Below are positions 44,106 through 56,676 of a stretch of 64,000 nucleotides of DNA, in pieces. Within the stretch, counting starts at the first letter, position 1. Each line of letters starts with the position of its first letter. The stretch is from Takakia lepidozioides (lineage: Eukaryota; Streptophyta; Takakiopsida; Takakiales; Takakiaceae): assembly GCA_030704615.1 (NCBI GenBank), contig CM060731.1, positions 33,604,001 to 33,668,000 of the forward strand. The letters are read 5' to 3'. The notes under the pieces are model-generated. The model was not told the DNA's origin. It made no database searches and saw only the letters and a program-made list of their open reading frames with translations. Position numbers and translations under genes: made by a program.

Positions 44106-46376
44106 ATGGGTCTTCTCGATAGTCGTGTTGTGATTTCAATCGCAGCATGTGTGGCCGCAATAATGGGAGCTTCTGCCCAGCAAAATTACGGCAACGTTGA
44201 TGGATATACATGCTCGGGTTCGCAGCGATCTTGCAGCACTTACGTCTTGTACAAAACCCAGAGTGCCAAGGAAACAGTTTCCACCGTGGCTACTCTGTTC
44301 AACGTAACTGCGTCAAGTGTTGCGAAGGCCAGCGGTATGAATGGGACCTCAAACGCTCTAAACGCTCAGCAAGCCTTGTATGTCCCTGTTGCTTGTAATT
44401 GCGTGAATGTGACTACACAGGCAGACGTCACACGTACCATCATATCAGGTGACACATTCTACGGAATTGCAAATACCATCTATGAAGGGTTGCTCACGTA
44501 TCAGGCGATTGAGATTCTGAATCCTCGCGCAACCCCGACTACGCTGTTTGTTGGTCAGAAGATCAAAATACCAGTTTTCTGTGCATGTCCTACTGCTGCA
44601 CAGGTAAGAAACGGAACAAAGTTTATTCTTACTTACCCATTGAGTCAACCGGACACTCTGAATGCAGTGGCCTACTACTTCGGTGTTTCTGTCCCGGATT
44701 TGATGATTGCAAACAATGTTACAGAAACATCTGCACTACAAGCAAACACTTCTTTTCTTGTCCCCCTAGCCAGTCTCCCGGCGCTATCTTCAATCCAATT
44801 CCTCACTAATGCAAGTACTTCTTCTCCTGCACCCGTGGCCTCCTCTCCTTCCTCCTCAACGTCCTCAAACTCCACGTCCCAAACCTCAGGGGGGAAAGGA
44901 TCAAACAAAGCTTTGTACATTGGCGTTGCTGTGGGTGCTGCCGGCTTGCTAGTAGCAGCAGTTCTAGCGGTTCTGCTGCTGGTTCATTGTTGCCGGAAAT
45001 CCAAAAGTGGACAGTACCGGAAAGAACGGTTTCAGCCATACGCTCAGGATGTCGAGGGCGGAAACAAAGTTGCAGGGGAAAGCCAGCGTACTGGTCTGCA
45101 GCAGGGATTGCTTGCCGGAATGCCCGACATGGTGGGATCGGACAAACCGGTGCTCTTCACATACGAAGAGCTCGAGAAAGCGACTAACAATTTCAGTGCC
45201 GCAAACAGGATTCAAGGTTCTGTTTTCTTCGGCACTTTGAAAGGCATGGCGGTTGCCATCAAGCAGATGAAGGGAGATATGACGCAAGAGCTCAAGATTC
45301 TGTGCCAAGTTCACCACAGCAATGTGGTGAGCTGACCTGTCTTTCTTGCCTTCACTGTTGATGAGGTTAGCACTGGAGTGCGAGTATCTTAGTATGGAGC
45401 CACTGCAAAAGATCCTCCCCCATCTCTGCATGCTTTTATAAACTTGTGTATATAATGAATTGCTCCACATCTCTGCCCAGTGCTGGTGCTGGACTCCTCC
45501 TCTGGGCTGTGTGATGTATAGGATGGAAGAGCTAGATCTTGTCTCTGTTTTTGCAGGTCTTTAATACTGACTTCACTGTATGGCCATGTACAGGTGAAGC
45601 TGGTGGGCATGTGTGTCAGCACCTCGGAGCATCTGTATCTAGTGTATGAGTTTGCTGAGAATGGGTCGCTTCGGGATTGTTTGTCCAACCAATCTTCTGT
45701 CACACATACCAAATTTTCCCACAGTGTTGCATATTTGCCCTGGACTGCGAGGGTGCAAATTGCTCTCGATGTGGCATCAGGCCTAGAATATATTCACAAC
45801 TACACCAATCCCAGCTTTGTTCATAAAGATGTGAAGAGCAGCAACATACTTCTAGATGGAAATTTCCGAGCTAAAGTAGCAAACTTTGGGATGGCCAAGA
45901 CTGCTGCGAGTCCTGGAGGCCAGCTTACAAGGCACATAGCGGGGACTCAGGGCTACATGTCTCCAGAGTACCTAGAGCACGGACTAGTTACAACTAAAGC
46001 TGATGTTTTTGCGTATGGAGTTGTTTTACTGGAAATTCTCTCGGGCCTTGAGGCCATTGTGATTCCAGCAGAAGACGAGACTGCTGGGAAAGAAAGGGCA
46101 CTATCCGATATGATAGTAAGTGTGCTGGATGGGGAGAATCAAATGGAGAAGTTGCAAGAGTGGATGGATCCTTTGCTCCGAAATGCTTACCCCTTGGACA
46201 CGGCATGCAGTGTGGCGAGTCTAGCCAAGACATGTGTGGACACTGATCCAGGGTTACGGCCCAGCATGAAAGAGATCACCTTTGCACTGTCCAAGATGTT
46301 GGTTGCCTCCCGGGAATGGGAATCCTCGGAACAATTTGCCAGAAACATCTCTGATGTCTCTGTCGAAGCAAGGTAA
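44106..46376 (+). CDS. LysM receptor-like kinase, LYR type, two exons, about 667 residues
   Basis: Exons 44106-45326 and 45594-46376; the intron has GTGAGC and TACAG ends and keeps the frame inside the kinase. I chose the Met at 44,106 because a signal peptide follows (MGLLDSRVVISIAACVAAIM); the frame is also open from 44,007. The outer part has LysM repeats bounded by the two C-x-C pairs (CNC and CAC) of plant LysM receptors. It is followed by a Ser/Thr-rich linker, a membrane span (ALYIGVAVGAAGLLVAAVLA) and a kinase domain starting FTYEELEKATNNF. The VAIK Lys is present. The Gly loop is weak (IQGSVFFG), HRD is HKD, and DFG is NFG, as in LYR-type receptors thought to be weak or inactive kinases. 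Such proteins bind chitin or related glycans at the plasma membrane and signal with an active partner. Confidence 0.9.
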
Positions 46377-46379
46377 CTT

Positions 46380-48560
46380 CATCATTGGGTCTTAAACATA
46401 TTTACAGTGAGCATAACAAAATGATACCACGACTGGTTATGAGGGTTTCCTTCAGGCCCACATCTAGATGCATTTGTAGCTATCATCAAGCAGTTTTGCG
46501 GCCAGCAAACCCTATCACCAGGTGGAATCTTTTGCTTCATGAAGACCGCAAACACCCGGGTTGAGCCATAGGCTAGATAAGAGTCCTTTGCACCCTTCAC
46601 CTTGGTGATGTTGGGTTCTGTGACTGAAGGTGCACTTTGTAAATGTATCCCAACTGTTCTGTAGAGCATTGTCTCAGTTGCATGTTAGCCACACACTCTC
46701 ACTCTCCTTTCTGTTGCATGTACTGCCGTGAACTTGTGTTTTCTTCACATCAAATTATTGGCTTTCTTGCAATATTCAACAATATTAGTCAATCTTGTTT
46801 GCTGGAGGGTGGATATGACCGTTTCCCGGGGAAATAAGAAGGTGTTTGCATCCTTATTCACTGTGAAAAATGTAATTTTTTGTTGAAGTATGAATAAGTT
46901 ATGAATTTTTTGTAGGTATGCAGGCTATAAGCATTCCTAGAGTGGCCTGGGTCATAGTCATAACCAGTGTTGTGTGGGTATAGAGTACGGGTAATATGGT
47001 GTAGTGAAAATATGGTATGGTGAAAACATATACCCTCCGGGTCAGGATAATTTGCTAATTTTGATATAGATATACTCCGAGTGTAGTATAAATAGAGATT
47101 ACCTCTTGTTTTAACTTGAAAGGGATATTCAACTACATTTACCTTTGGGTAAATAACACAGGTATACAGCAGATTTTAGCTCTAATGCAGAGCCATGGTT
47201 ATGTAGATTTCCCATGCCTGCATGCACATGGGATCAATGTACCCTTATGTTAGTTCATACCAGTTTGCCGGGCATCAACCCAGGTATCTCATAACCTAAC
47301 CTACTGTTCTTTGTTGCTGGAAACTTTCATGATACCATATCAAAAGGATCTCGAGTTACCTGGTGGCCCCCCAAAACCTAACAGGCGGCGGTTAGGGTTC
47401 TCCTTTCCACGCCCCCTACCAGAGCTCGATGCGGCACTGCAAATCTGGTAGGGTATCATGTTGATATGCACATGTAGACATTATGGATGCAGGGTTTCAA
47501 GGGTTTATGAGCGACTCTACTTCCTTCATGGAGGCTTGCTTGCATATGATTTTGAACTTGAATACTCCGAGTTCATATTTCCAGGTTATTAGCATTCAGA
47601 TACCATTGTTCATATCCAAATTGAATCTTCCACATATGCAAACCAGATTGATACTGGAAATTCAGAGGCTGCATTATTGGAAAACCTACCTGCCTTAAGA
47701 AAAAGTGGGCACTGCATACCACGACCCTTATGGTATTTCCAATTCAAAATACCAGACCAACACCACTCTTGTGCAGGTAAATCATTTACCCATATTTACC
47801 TTGCGGGTAAAATAGGGTAAGGGTAAATGATTTACCCGGGTTGGCCCATTTCATTTACCTCCTTTGGACGGGCAAATAATCTAAGATAAAAGATAAAGAT
47901 AAAGATTCTTTAACGTCCAGTGAATTTACAGAGCCTACATTTACCCTTACCGTCTGAAGGGTAAATAAATTCCATATATCCTTTACCCGTGGATAAATAT
48001 ATATTTTTGGAGGGTAAATAAAAAACTCTTCTTCATGCCTACGTATGAAGGCCTTCCCTTGTACAAGCGTCCTCCCTCTAGTACCATCTCCAAGGGCGTA
48101 CCATTATGCTGGGGACCATACAAGGGCTTCATTGTAGCAATCAGATTGTAGTTTCTCTATGTATTTCATTTTTATTTGCCTTCACTATCACCCTTAAGGT
48201 TATATATTTGTGTATAATACCAAGGGTATCAATCTCCTTACCATAAAAGGGGCTTCACTGGGCGTACCAATGCATCGCAGTCCCGGTGCATAAAAGGGCT
48301 TCAATGGTGAACCCCACATGAAGAATCACTGTGGTGCACTGCTCTTGATGACTTGCCAACTCTTCTATGTACACAAAACTTCATGCTGATGGTGAGGAAG
48401 TCAAGCAGAAAAGCCACTTCCCTCAGACCAATAGTGTCACTCCAGGACAGGGCAATATATTCTAGTCAGAAATCAAAGAAATAGGTCCTATATTCATTGC
48501 AGAAAAGTGACACTTGAATGCATAACTTGGTAATCTATACAAAACTGACTCAAAGGTAGA
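46380..48560. other. No gene seen; 3' flank of the kinase gene
   Basis: Part of this must hold the 3' UTR of the kinase gene. At 47,770-48,020 the motif GGGTAAAT/ATTTACCC recurs many times on both strands, giving a low-complexity patch unlike telomere repeats. No coding support. Confidence 0.45.
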
Positions 48561-48569
48561 CAGCAAATG

Positions 48570-49190
48570 ATGTAGGGTGAGGCCCCAGGGCTCAAAGATC
48601 GATGGGATCCCAAAGATATCGGATGCAGCATACATGGAGTGCGAGAGGACCTCATCATACTTTAAGGGTGATTCTCCATGCTATTCCTTCAAACTGTGCA
48701 AACAAGATTCGCCTGTTAAAGCATTACCAGCACCCCTATTCCTTTTAAATAGCGACCCTATGATAAGGGCTCTGTGGCAATCCTCAGCTAAAATCCACAC
48801 AGGCCTAAGATGGAGGTTTCAGTGTGTGATCTACCCGGCTGCATATAGGAAAAATGCCCTTGCACAACCGGATATCTGGGGAAAATTCATCAACCTATTA
48901 ACACTGGGTGGGAAGTGTCCAGGTTCTGACAGGATGCAGAGAGGAAGGAGATGCTCAATTAAGCTTGTTGCAGCAGTTGCCGATCCTCTTCTTCTAAATT
49001 CAGAGGTTAGACATTTAAGGGTTGTTCATCGCATACATTTTCTTACAGCAATTCAATCTCTTCTGTACCATCCTGTGTTCATATGCATATGCCATGCATG
49101 CATGCATAGCCGACATGAATCTCACCAAATGGGTTCTGGACCTTGCTTGAGGTGGCGTGGAATTGGCTTAAGGATTCACCTGGAATAAGG
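48570..49190 (+). other. Open frame without recognised product
   Basis: A 203-residue frame is open on the plus strand, opposite the 3' side of the PPR gene. It has no known motif, and its composition looks like chance or transcribed flank. I list it only because of its length. Confidence 0.2.
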
Positions 49191-49222
49191 TAAACTGATA
49201 CCTTCATCCTCCATCATTCTCT

Positions 49223-51328
49223 TCACATTTGCTTTATCATTGCACCTGCCAGGCGGAGCACAGATGTTGGTTGGCAGCCCATAAGTTTGAGCATTGGATG
49301 GATCCCACTTGAAAGGCAGTTTGCAGTACGTTCTGCTAGCTCTACAAATCCATGAATTCTGCAGGCACCAAGCAAGGCTCCCGACACTGAAGCATCTGGT
49401 TCAATCGGCATGCTGTTAATGAAGTTCTCGGCCTCCTTCAGTCGCTCTGCACGGCCAAGAAGATCGACTATGCAGCCAAAATGCTCCATTGTAGGAATGA
49501 GCCCATGATCTTCACTCATGGAATCAAAGTAGTGACAGCCTTCGTCCACTAGGCCCATATGGCTACATGCAGATAGGAGACATGTAAAGGTGACACCAGT
49601 AGGCTCTAAGCCTTCCTGTTGCATTTGTTCAAATAGTAGGAGGGCCTCTCTGGCACGCCCATGCTGACCATATGCTGTCATCATTGCGTTCCATGAGACC
49701 ACATTTCGTTCAGCCATATTGCTGAATACTTGACATGCATCCTCTAAGCTGCCACATTTGGTATACATGGCAACAAGGGCAGTATCCAGATGGATATCTT
49801 GTGGAATTGCAGCTTTCATGATGTCTGCGTGGATCTGTTTGCCCACTTCCAGCACTCCTAAGCTGGCACATGCACTGAGGATACAAGTGAATGTGACCTT
49901 GTTAGGCGGCACCCTTTCCCGTATCATGTGTTCATAGATCTGGAAAGCCTCCCAACTACTCCCACACAGATCACATCCTGCAATCATGGCACTCCATGAG
50001 ACCACATCTCGTTGAGCCATACTGTCAAAAACTCGGCATGCATCCTTCATGCTCCCACATTTCATATACATGGCAATGAGGGTATTCTCTAGAAGGATAT
50101 CTCCCACGATTCCAGCTCTGATGATGTCAGCATGCACTTCTTTGCCTTTGTCCAGGGCTGTCAAGGTACCACACACATTGACAATAGAAGTGAATGTGAC
50201 CTTGTCAGGCATCACCTGTTCACGTATCATGTGCTCGTATATCTCCAAAGCCTCTGTACTGTGCCCATGCTGAGCATACCCCTTGATAATTGTGTTCCAT
50301 GAGATCACATCTCGTTGAGCCATACTTTCAAAGACTTGCCACGCAGTCTTTAAACTCCCACACTTGGCATACATGGCAAGGAGGGCATTCTCCATAATTA
50401 TATCTGGCACAATCCCGGCTTTCATGATGTCAGCATGAACCTCTTTGCCTACTTCTAGGGCTCCGATACTGGTACAAGCACAGAGAATGCAAGTGAAAGT
50501 AACCTTGTTGGGCACAACCCCTTCATGGAGCATTTGCTTATAAATGTGGACAGCCTCCCTACCAAACCCATGCTGAGCATATCCTCCGATCATGGCATTC
50601 CATGAGAAAACATCTCGTTTGCCCATATTGCTGAACAATTGATGTGCATCCTTCATACTCCCGCATTTGGCATATATGACAACAAGGGTATTATCCAAAA
50701 TGATATCTGGCACAATTCCCGCTTTGACAATGTCTGCATGGATTGCTTTGGCCTTTTCCAGGGCTCCTAGGCTGGCACATGCATTAAGGATGCAAGTGAA
50801 CGTCACCTTGTTGGGAGTCACCCCTTCCTGCTGCATTTGCTCATAGATCTCGAAAGCCTCCCTACCACACCCCTGCTTGGCATATCCTGCTATCATTATA
50901 GTCCATGTGAACAAAGTTCGTGAAGGCATTTTGTCAAACACTTGGCGTGCATCCTCCACACTTCCACACTTGGCATACATGTTGACAAGGGTGTTGAGTA
51001 AGCATACGTTTGGCTTCAATCCACTTTGGACAATGTGGGTGTGCACCTGCTTTCCTGCTGCTAGGCATTTCAGGTCAATACACTCTTGCAAGAGACTGAG
51101 ATAGATATTGGAATCTCCCCCCAAAATGCCTTGCTGGTTTAATAAATGCAGTGTGGCCTTCAGATGTCCTGCCTTACATAAAGCCCTCACATCTCCACAA
51201 TTGCCAGAGAAATTCTCGATGACTCCCTCTCTTGATCGTCCTTTGAAACCAGTGTTCATGGTGGAGGTGTCTGATGTAAACAACTGTGCCTGATTCAAAC
51301 CTGCATACTTCCATGCCTCAACACTCAT
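49223..51328 (-). CDS. PLS-class pentatricopeptide repeat protein, frameshifted near the E domain
   Basis: Single-exon frame of 701 residues. After about 75 non-repeat residues come PPR motifs in P-L-S order: an initial block, then five blocks of about 101 residues that are very alike (each with VTFTC/S, HADI, MYAKCGS-like and W-N-A-M-I-like patterns). Such proteins bind organelle RNA, one motif per base, and the E/DYW types guide C-to-U editing. No clear transit peptide shows. At about 49,302-49,315 the frame leaves the E motif; another frame carries on with family-like sequence (KWDPSNAQTYGL ... NVKRMMEDEGI) to a stop near 49,180. So the E domain is cut by a small indel and no DYW domain follows. 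It may be a recent pseudogene or a protein that works without the E region. Confidence 0.85.
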   Translation of the reverse strand: MSVEAWKYAGLNQAQLFTSDTSTMNTGFKGRSREGVIENFSGNCGDVRALCKAGHLKATLHLLNQQGILGGDSNIYLSLLQECIDLKCLAAGKQVHTHIVQSGLKPNVCLLNTLVNMYAKCGSVEDARQVFDKMPSRTLFTWTIMIAGYAKQGCGREAFEIYEQMQQEGVTPNKVTFTCILNACASLGALEKAKAIHADIVKAGIVPDIILDNTLVVIYAKCGSMKDAHQLFSNMGKRDVFSWNAMIGGYAQHGFGREAVHIYKQMLHEGVVPNKVTFTCILCACTSIGALEVGKEVHADIMKAGIVPDIIMENALLAMYAKCGSLKTAWQVFESMAQRDVISWNTIIKGYAQHGHSTEALEIYEHMIREQVMPDKVTFTSIVNVCGTLTALDKGKEVHADIIRAGIVGDILLENTLIAMYMKCGSMKDACRVFDSMAQRDVVSWSAMIAGCDLCGSSWEAFQIYEHMIRERVPPNKVTFTCILSACASLGVLEVGKQIHADIMKAAIPQDIHLDTALVAMYTKCGSLEDACQVFSNMAERNVVSWNAMMTAYGQHGRAREALLLFEQMQQEGLEPTGVTFTCLLSACSHMGLVDEGCHYFDSMSEDHGLIPTMEHFGCIVDLLGRAERLKEAENFINSMPIEPDASVSGALLGACRIHGFVELAERTANCLSSGIHPMLKLMGCQPTSVLRLAGAMIKQM

Positions 51329-51329
51329 T

Positions 51330-51840
51330 CTTACAAAACTTTACAATAAAACTTCTCAAAACTGCTACTTAGAAGTTAGAAATTCTATCTCTTGATGATG
51401 CCTCGCTCCTGGGGGCTGCTATTTCATGAGCCATGAGCAGAGTCGTAAGTGTCGAAAAAAACATGAGCATGACTATTTTCCGGAAATGAGTATCCGAGGG
51501 AATAGGGTTAAGGGTGTCACGGTCATAGGGGGGAGAAGGACCTCCCCATGAAGGAGGTTCGGCAATGTTTTTTAGAATTACATATTGAAAAGCAATGTTT
51601 TGCGAATGGTAGGGTGGTACTGCCGATGAGAATGACCTTGCGGGCAGTCACGAAGCCCTTTGATTTTCGAAATGATGAGAAGTAGAAGAGCAGGGCGGGC
51701 TCTAATAATGGAGCAAGTGGGTCCCACGTACCCACCAATCATCGTGTAACATGTTCAAAACGTAAGCGGTGGATGAACCGCTACCTCTTTCTCATCCACG
51801 GGGAATAGTTTGTAATCTACCACCGAAGTCCATCCCCCGG
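51330..51840. other. 5' flank of the PPR gene; left border of the palindrome element
   Basis: No gene. The PPR promoter would lie here on the minus strand. The first inverted-repeat unit appears at 51,843. Confidence 0.4.
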
Positions 51841-51842
51841 AT

Positions 51843-51866
51843 GGAAATTCGGCGCCGCATTTACAT
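51843..51866. repeat. Single diverged unit of the GGAAATGCGG inverted repeat
   Basis: GGAAATTCGG-CG-CCGCATTTAC: two mismatches to the consensus arms, GC-rich core. Leftmost copy in the window. Confidence 0.7.
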
Positions 51867-52205
51867 CGAAGGGGGGATGGAGTTCGTCGTCTCGAGTGGC
51901 TATAGGCCTACTTGGCCCACAGTTTGCATGGCACGGAAAGAAACTGAAACGGCTACATTCATGGAGCAGCCAATCTTGATCCGTGCAGGTTCCTAAAGGG
52001 GAGAAATTTAAATGCGCCTTTGGAGTGTTAGTGAGGAATTGCAGCGTTTGCAAACACATTGTCATGTCCTTGAACTACTTCCAGCCACCACGCTGCTGCC
52101 TCCTCCATCCGGGAGCTGTTGTCATTGAGCGTACTCCGCTAATCTATTGCAAGGATGCTGTGCCGCCGCAATCCTGCTGACTGCCCTTATCATGGCCATG
52201 ATTAT

Positions 52206-52787
<582 letters not shown>

Positions 52788-52798
52788 CGACCAAAACC

Positions 52799-52820
52799 GG
52801 AAATGCGGCGCCGCATTTCC
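52799..52820. repeat. Perfect 22-bp palindrome unit inside the transposase first exon
   Basis: Arms GGAAATGCGG and CCGCATTTCC around core CG-free dinucleotide GC->, giving a fully symmetrical site centred on GGCGCC. It directly follows the end of the 18S fragment (12 bases away) and is translated as part of the ORF. Confidence 0.9.
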
Positions 52821-55800
52821 ATGTTGGAACGAAAAAACGGAAATCCCCTGGCACTGGCACTGGCACTGCAGCATCGGTCGTGCAACAGAAGGGCACAGTT
52901 CCTGTGAAACAAGAGGTGAGCACATCCACTACCTTCGTGACTCTTTCAGACTTGTCCTCGGAGGATGTTTCTGAGATTCCTCCGCCAGTGCAAACTCCCT
53001 TATTGGATGATGACGAATTGCAAGAGATAACGAGTGTCATTCCAAAATTGAAAGCCCTCGCAGGTGTGCCTGGGTGCAAGAGCGAGCTACGTTTTGTTGA
53101 TTGGGAGTCCCTTCCAGTGCAACGGGTTCAATACCTGCCAGCTCAGTTTGATGGGGACATCTTGTTTGAGCTCAACCCTCCCACGTCTTCCAGTGGACTG
53201 GCTGGGCTTCTGCAGGGCATGGACAAGAAACATGACGGACATCCTTGGTGCAGGACAAAAACGTCGAACATCCATAACGACATTGGCTTGAAATTTCGGA
53301 GGTCGGTTTGCGTTGGGCATTGCAAGTGCCTGAATATTTCTTGCCCTCGGCTGAGAAACAGCGCTCAGCCAAACGAAAGTGAGTGGAAAGGTGTGCCCCT
53401 GAATTCTTTCACCCCAGGGCTTGCACCTCCCAAGACCAATACTTTTGTGTGCAGGTTCTGCAAACTTTCCCCGTCCTGTGTTTCTGTTTGCCACGCTCGT
53501 ATGTATCAGGTGGCACATCGATGCAAGACAATGACTCGTGCCTGCATTCATATGGGTGCACACGAGCATCCTGTGTCCAAAGGGAGTTGCAGGGATAGCG
53601 TGGACATCGCTAGAAATCTACTGAAGCAAGAGTTCCACAATGCCCCTTGTGCAACACCTTCTGCTATAGCGCTTGCAGCTAGCAAGGCATTCCTGAAAAA
53701 ACACATACTGGGTGAAGGGGATGCGACACAACCAATGCTGGATGCAGATTCCCTTGAGGCAGTCATGGACCATTTCTCTGTGTTGAGCTCTCCCAATATT
53801 CGAAACCAGGTGAATGCACTCAGAATGGGCACAGGCACTGCTGGATTCATGGACAACATTATGGACCTCAAACGGAGGAGTCGCTATGAATTCATTCAAA
53901 ACAGTATCTTCCCTGGCCAGGGCTCGTCCAAAGTGTATTTGTTCAAGATGTCCGCTGTGGGCCAAGGCAGTGGTGTGAGCATTGTCCGCCGAATGCAACC
54001 TGGAGGAGATTTGGCTAAATGTTGGTTAATGTTTGATCACTGCAAACGGGTGAAGGGTTGGACAACCATGGCGTGCCATGTGTATGATCCAGCGTACCAG
54101 CGTGTGCTCTCCATAGCAATTTGTGATATGCAGTCGGAGGACACTGAATCCCAGATGCTCATGTGGAATTCCCTCCTGGCCGTCATGCAGCGCAATGGAA
54201 TACAGAACACAAATTTTGCGGGCTTCATGGCTGATAGTGCACAGGCAAATTTCAATGCAGTGCGGCGCGTGTTTGGTTCGGGGGATCCTAAGGTCCCAAT
54301 GGAAAATAGGGAGCGCACATGCCTCTTCCATTGGAGTCAATCTCTGGCACGTCATACAAAGCGCTGCATTCGCCCTGACCTTCAGTTGGAGCATAGAGGC
54401 CTCTGTCTGAAGTACAAGAATGCCACCTCAATGGGAGAAGCTGAGAGCACTTACCAGGCAATCCGGGCTTGGTGGTTCTCCTCTGGTGCTGCTACAGGTA
54501 TCCACCTGAAGGAGTTGGAGGACTGGTTGGTTTTCTGGCACTTCAGGTACAGACAGTGGGGAGCTTTCATGACGACGGTAAGCCTCACAAGTTTTCCTTC
54601 AACACAAATTGCACTTTGCATCGTGCCTGTTCATTTGGGGTTGTTCGATTGTCACTTGAAGAACCTCTACCATTTCTTTTCCTTCCTCACATTTCCATGC
54701 AATGCCTCCTGCAGGACATGTCCTTGGAGGACTTGGCCGACATGCCATCGTGTAATTTGGCAGAGACTGTTCACAACGCCTGGATGCAGCAGTCTACCAA
54801 AGCAGGTCGTGACTTGTATGTGGCCACTGCTGATGACATGGTGCGGGCACTTACACAACAAACCAGGTACCGCAATTTTCTGATGGGACGGGGTGGAGGG
54901 AAGGGCCCCGATACGACTTTGTTGATGCTAAGGGCTGCGAGTAGGTCCGGAGACCCGTCAAAGATGGCCAGAGCTCTAAACAGGTGCACTGAAGGCTCCC
55001 CTCTGCAATCCAGGCTCCCCCATTTGGAAGGCGAGGAAAGATTTGGATCATGCAAAAGGAAATTAAACACTCTTCCAGGGTCAGATGGAGATTCCCATAG
55101 GCCAGACAGGGTCAATTTCTCTGTGCCAAAGGTGTCTCCAGTGCAGACTAAGTCCTGTGCCGGCCCCTTCCCAGGTGGGTCCTCCTCCTGTGGAGCAGGT
55201 GCAGAACATGCAAGCATAGCAGCGGAAATCCCATTGGAGGAGGTGGTGGCCATGGTGCAGGAATCTGATTGCATTGATAGTGACTGGCATATAGAACGCA
55301 CCCCACCAGGATCTAGAGTGGCTTGCATGGCAATTCGGACCCCCTCATTCAAGAAATGCAAATCAAAAATATGCAAAGGCTCCAGGGGGACTCCAGCTCC
55401 AACATTCACAGGGTTGTTCCGACCTTATCATAGTGGGGAGTCAAAAGAGCACAAGTTTTGGTTCTGCCCAGACGATATGGCACGATGCGTGAAGGGAACA
55501 GTTCGTCCTTCCGTGATGATGAAGCCCCCTCCCCCCGCAATTTGGCCTGTGAAAATTGGGACATCGCTGTCCTCAACCGAGATAAGCATGCTGGAGGAGG
55601 GAGGGTTTTGTCTTGCACGGTCCCGGGTGGTGCCCTTATGCACTGTCGGCACAGATGTGCCACATGCTCCGACAATGCCTCCACCCGGTGCCGACTCCCA
55701 CCCAACAAAAAAAGATGGAAAAACAGTGCGCCGTGTTGCTTCGGGTGCAGATCACGAATGCAAGATGGAATCGGCTAGAATTTTGCAGGCTAGGGTGACT

Positions 55801-56459
55801 CGTATCACCGAAGTCCCTTCCCCGGGGTATGGACGGATTTACACAGTGCTGTCAATTGGCTCAGTTCTTCATGCCAAAGAATATCAGGTTACCGTCGGGA
55901 ATTTCCCTTCATGCACTTGTCCGGATTTTGTAACGATGCGTGAGGGCGCTCTCGGCATGAGAGGGAAGTGGGTCCCCTGCAAGCATCAATATTACATATA
56001 CCTTGTAATTATGTGTTGCGACGGTAAGAGAGACCAATTCATTCACCAAGCCACACTAGGCTACGGAGAAGTCATCACCCTTCTGCAGCGGGACACCTCG
56101 CATAGAGCTCCGCCAACTTCTCTTTGAACACATAAGAGCCATGCCCGCTTCCCATGCTGGTTTTCAGGTTGCCGTGTGAAGACTTTTCATTTTATGACAA
56201 ACATATACATTTCGTTCACGGAACCAGGGCAAATGCACTTGCGATTCATTGTAAGCGTCTCTCTGTGAATTGAAATAAACTGTGTCAATCATTCTGAGCT
56301 CAAATCTGCCATATTTACATATTCCTCTTTTTTGGCACGCATTGCAGACATGGTGCATGGTGGCCTCCTTTGTTTTGTCCACGGTAATAGGCCCTCTTCC
56401 TGCAATCCTCGCCTATAGGACCTGCTTCTCCAGCAGATTCGTGCCGCTCACGCTTCCCT

Positions 56460-56484
56460 GAAGCGTGAGCTCAGCTCACGCTTC
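56460..56484. repeat. 25-base palindrome of a second type
   Basis: GAAGCGTGAGCT-C-AGCTCACGCTTC, perfect apart from the single centre base. A related half-site CTCACGCTTC precedes it (56,448-56,457) and a diverged unit (ACGTGAGCTCAGCT..GGCTCACG) follows at about 56,493-56,519. Distinct in sequence from the GGAAATGCGG family. Confidence 0.85.
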
Positions 56485-56676
56485 AAAGCTTGAACGTGAG
56501 CTCAGCTCCCAGGCTCACGGGGCTGGGCTCACGCCGTAGCTACGCTGAGAATCAGGAGACATCATTGTGTGGCTCTCTGTTTTCACTGACGCTTCTGGAA
56601 TCAAGCGGGAGTCTTTGCGCGCAATGGAGTATTTGGAAGGCTATTACCGCTTTGAGCGAGGTGAGGGCGAGGGTCA

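Noticed and set aside
47770-48020. Interstitial telomere repeat
   Set aside because: The motif is GGGTAAA/TTTACCC, not TTTAGGG, and it is irregular.
48577-49188. Gene antisense to the PPR 3' end
   Set aside because: Open frame without motif; long chance ORFs are common opposite coding or transcribed DNA.
49223-51328. DYW-type editing factor
   Set aside because: The frame ends in the E region after a shift and no DYW residues follow in any frame I could read.
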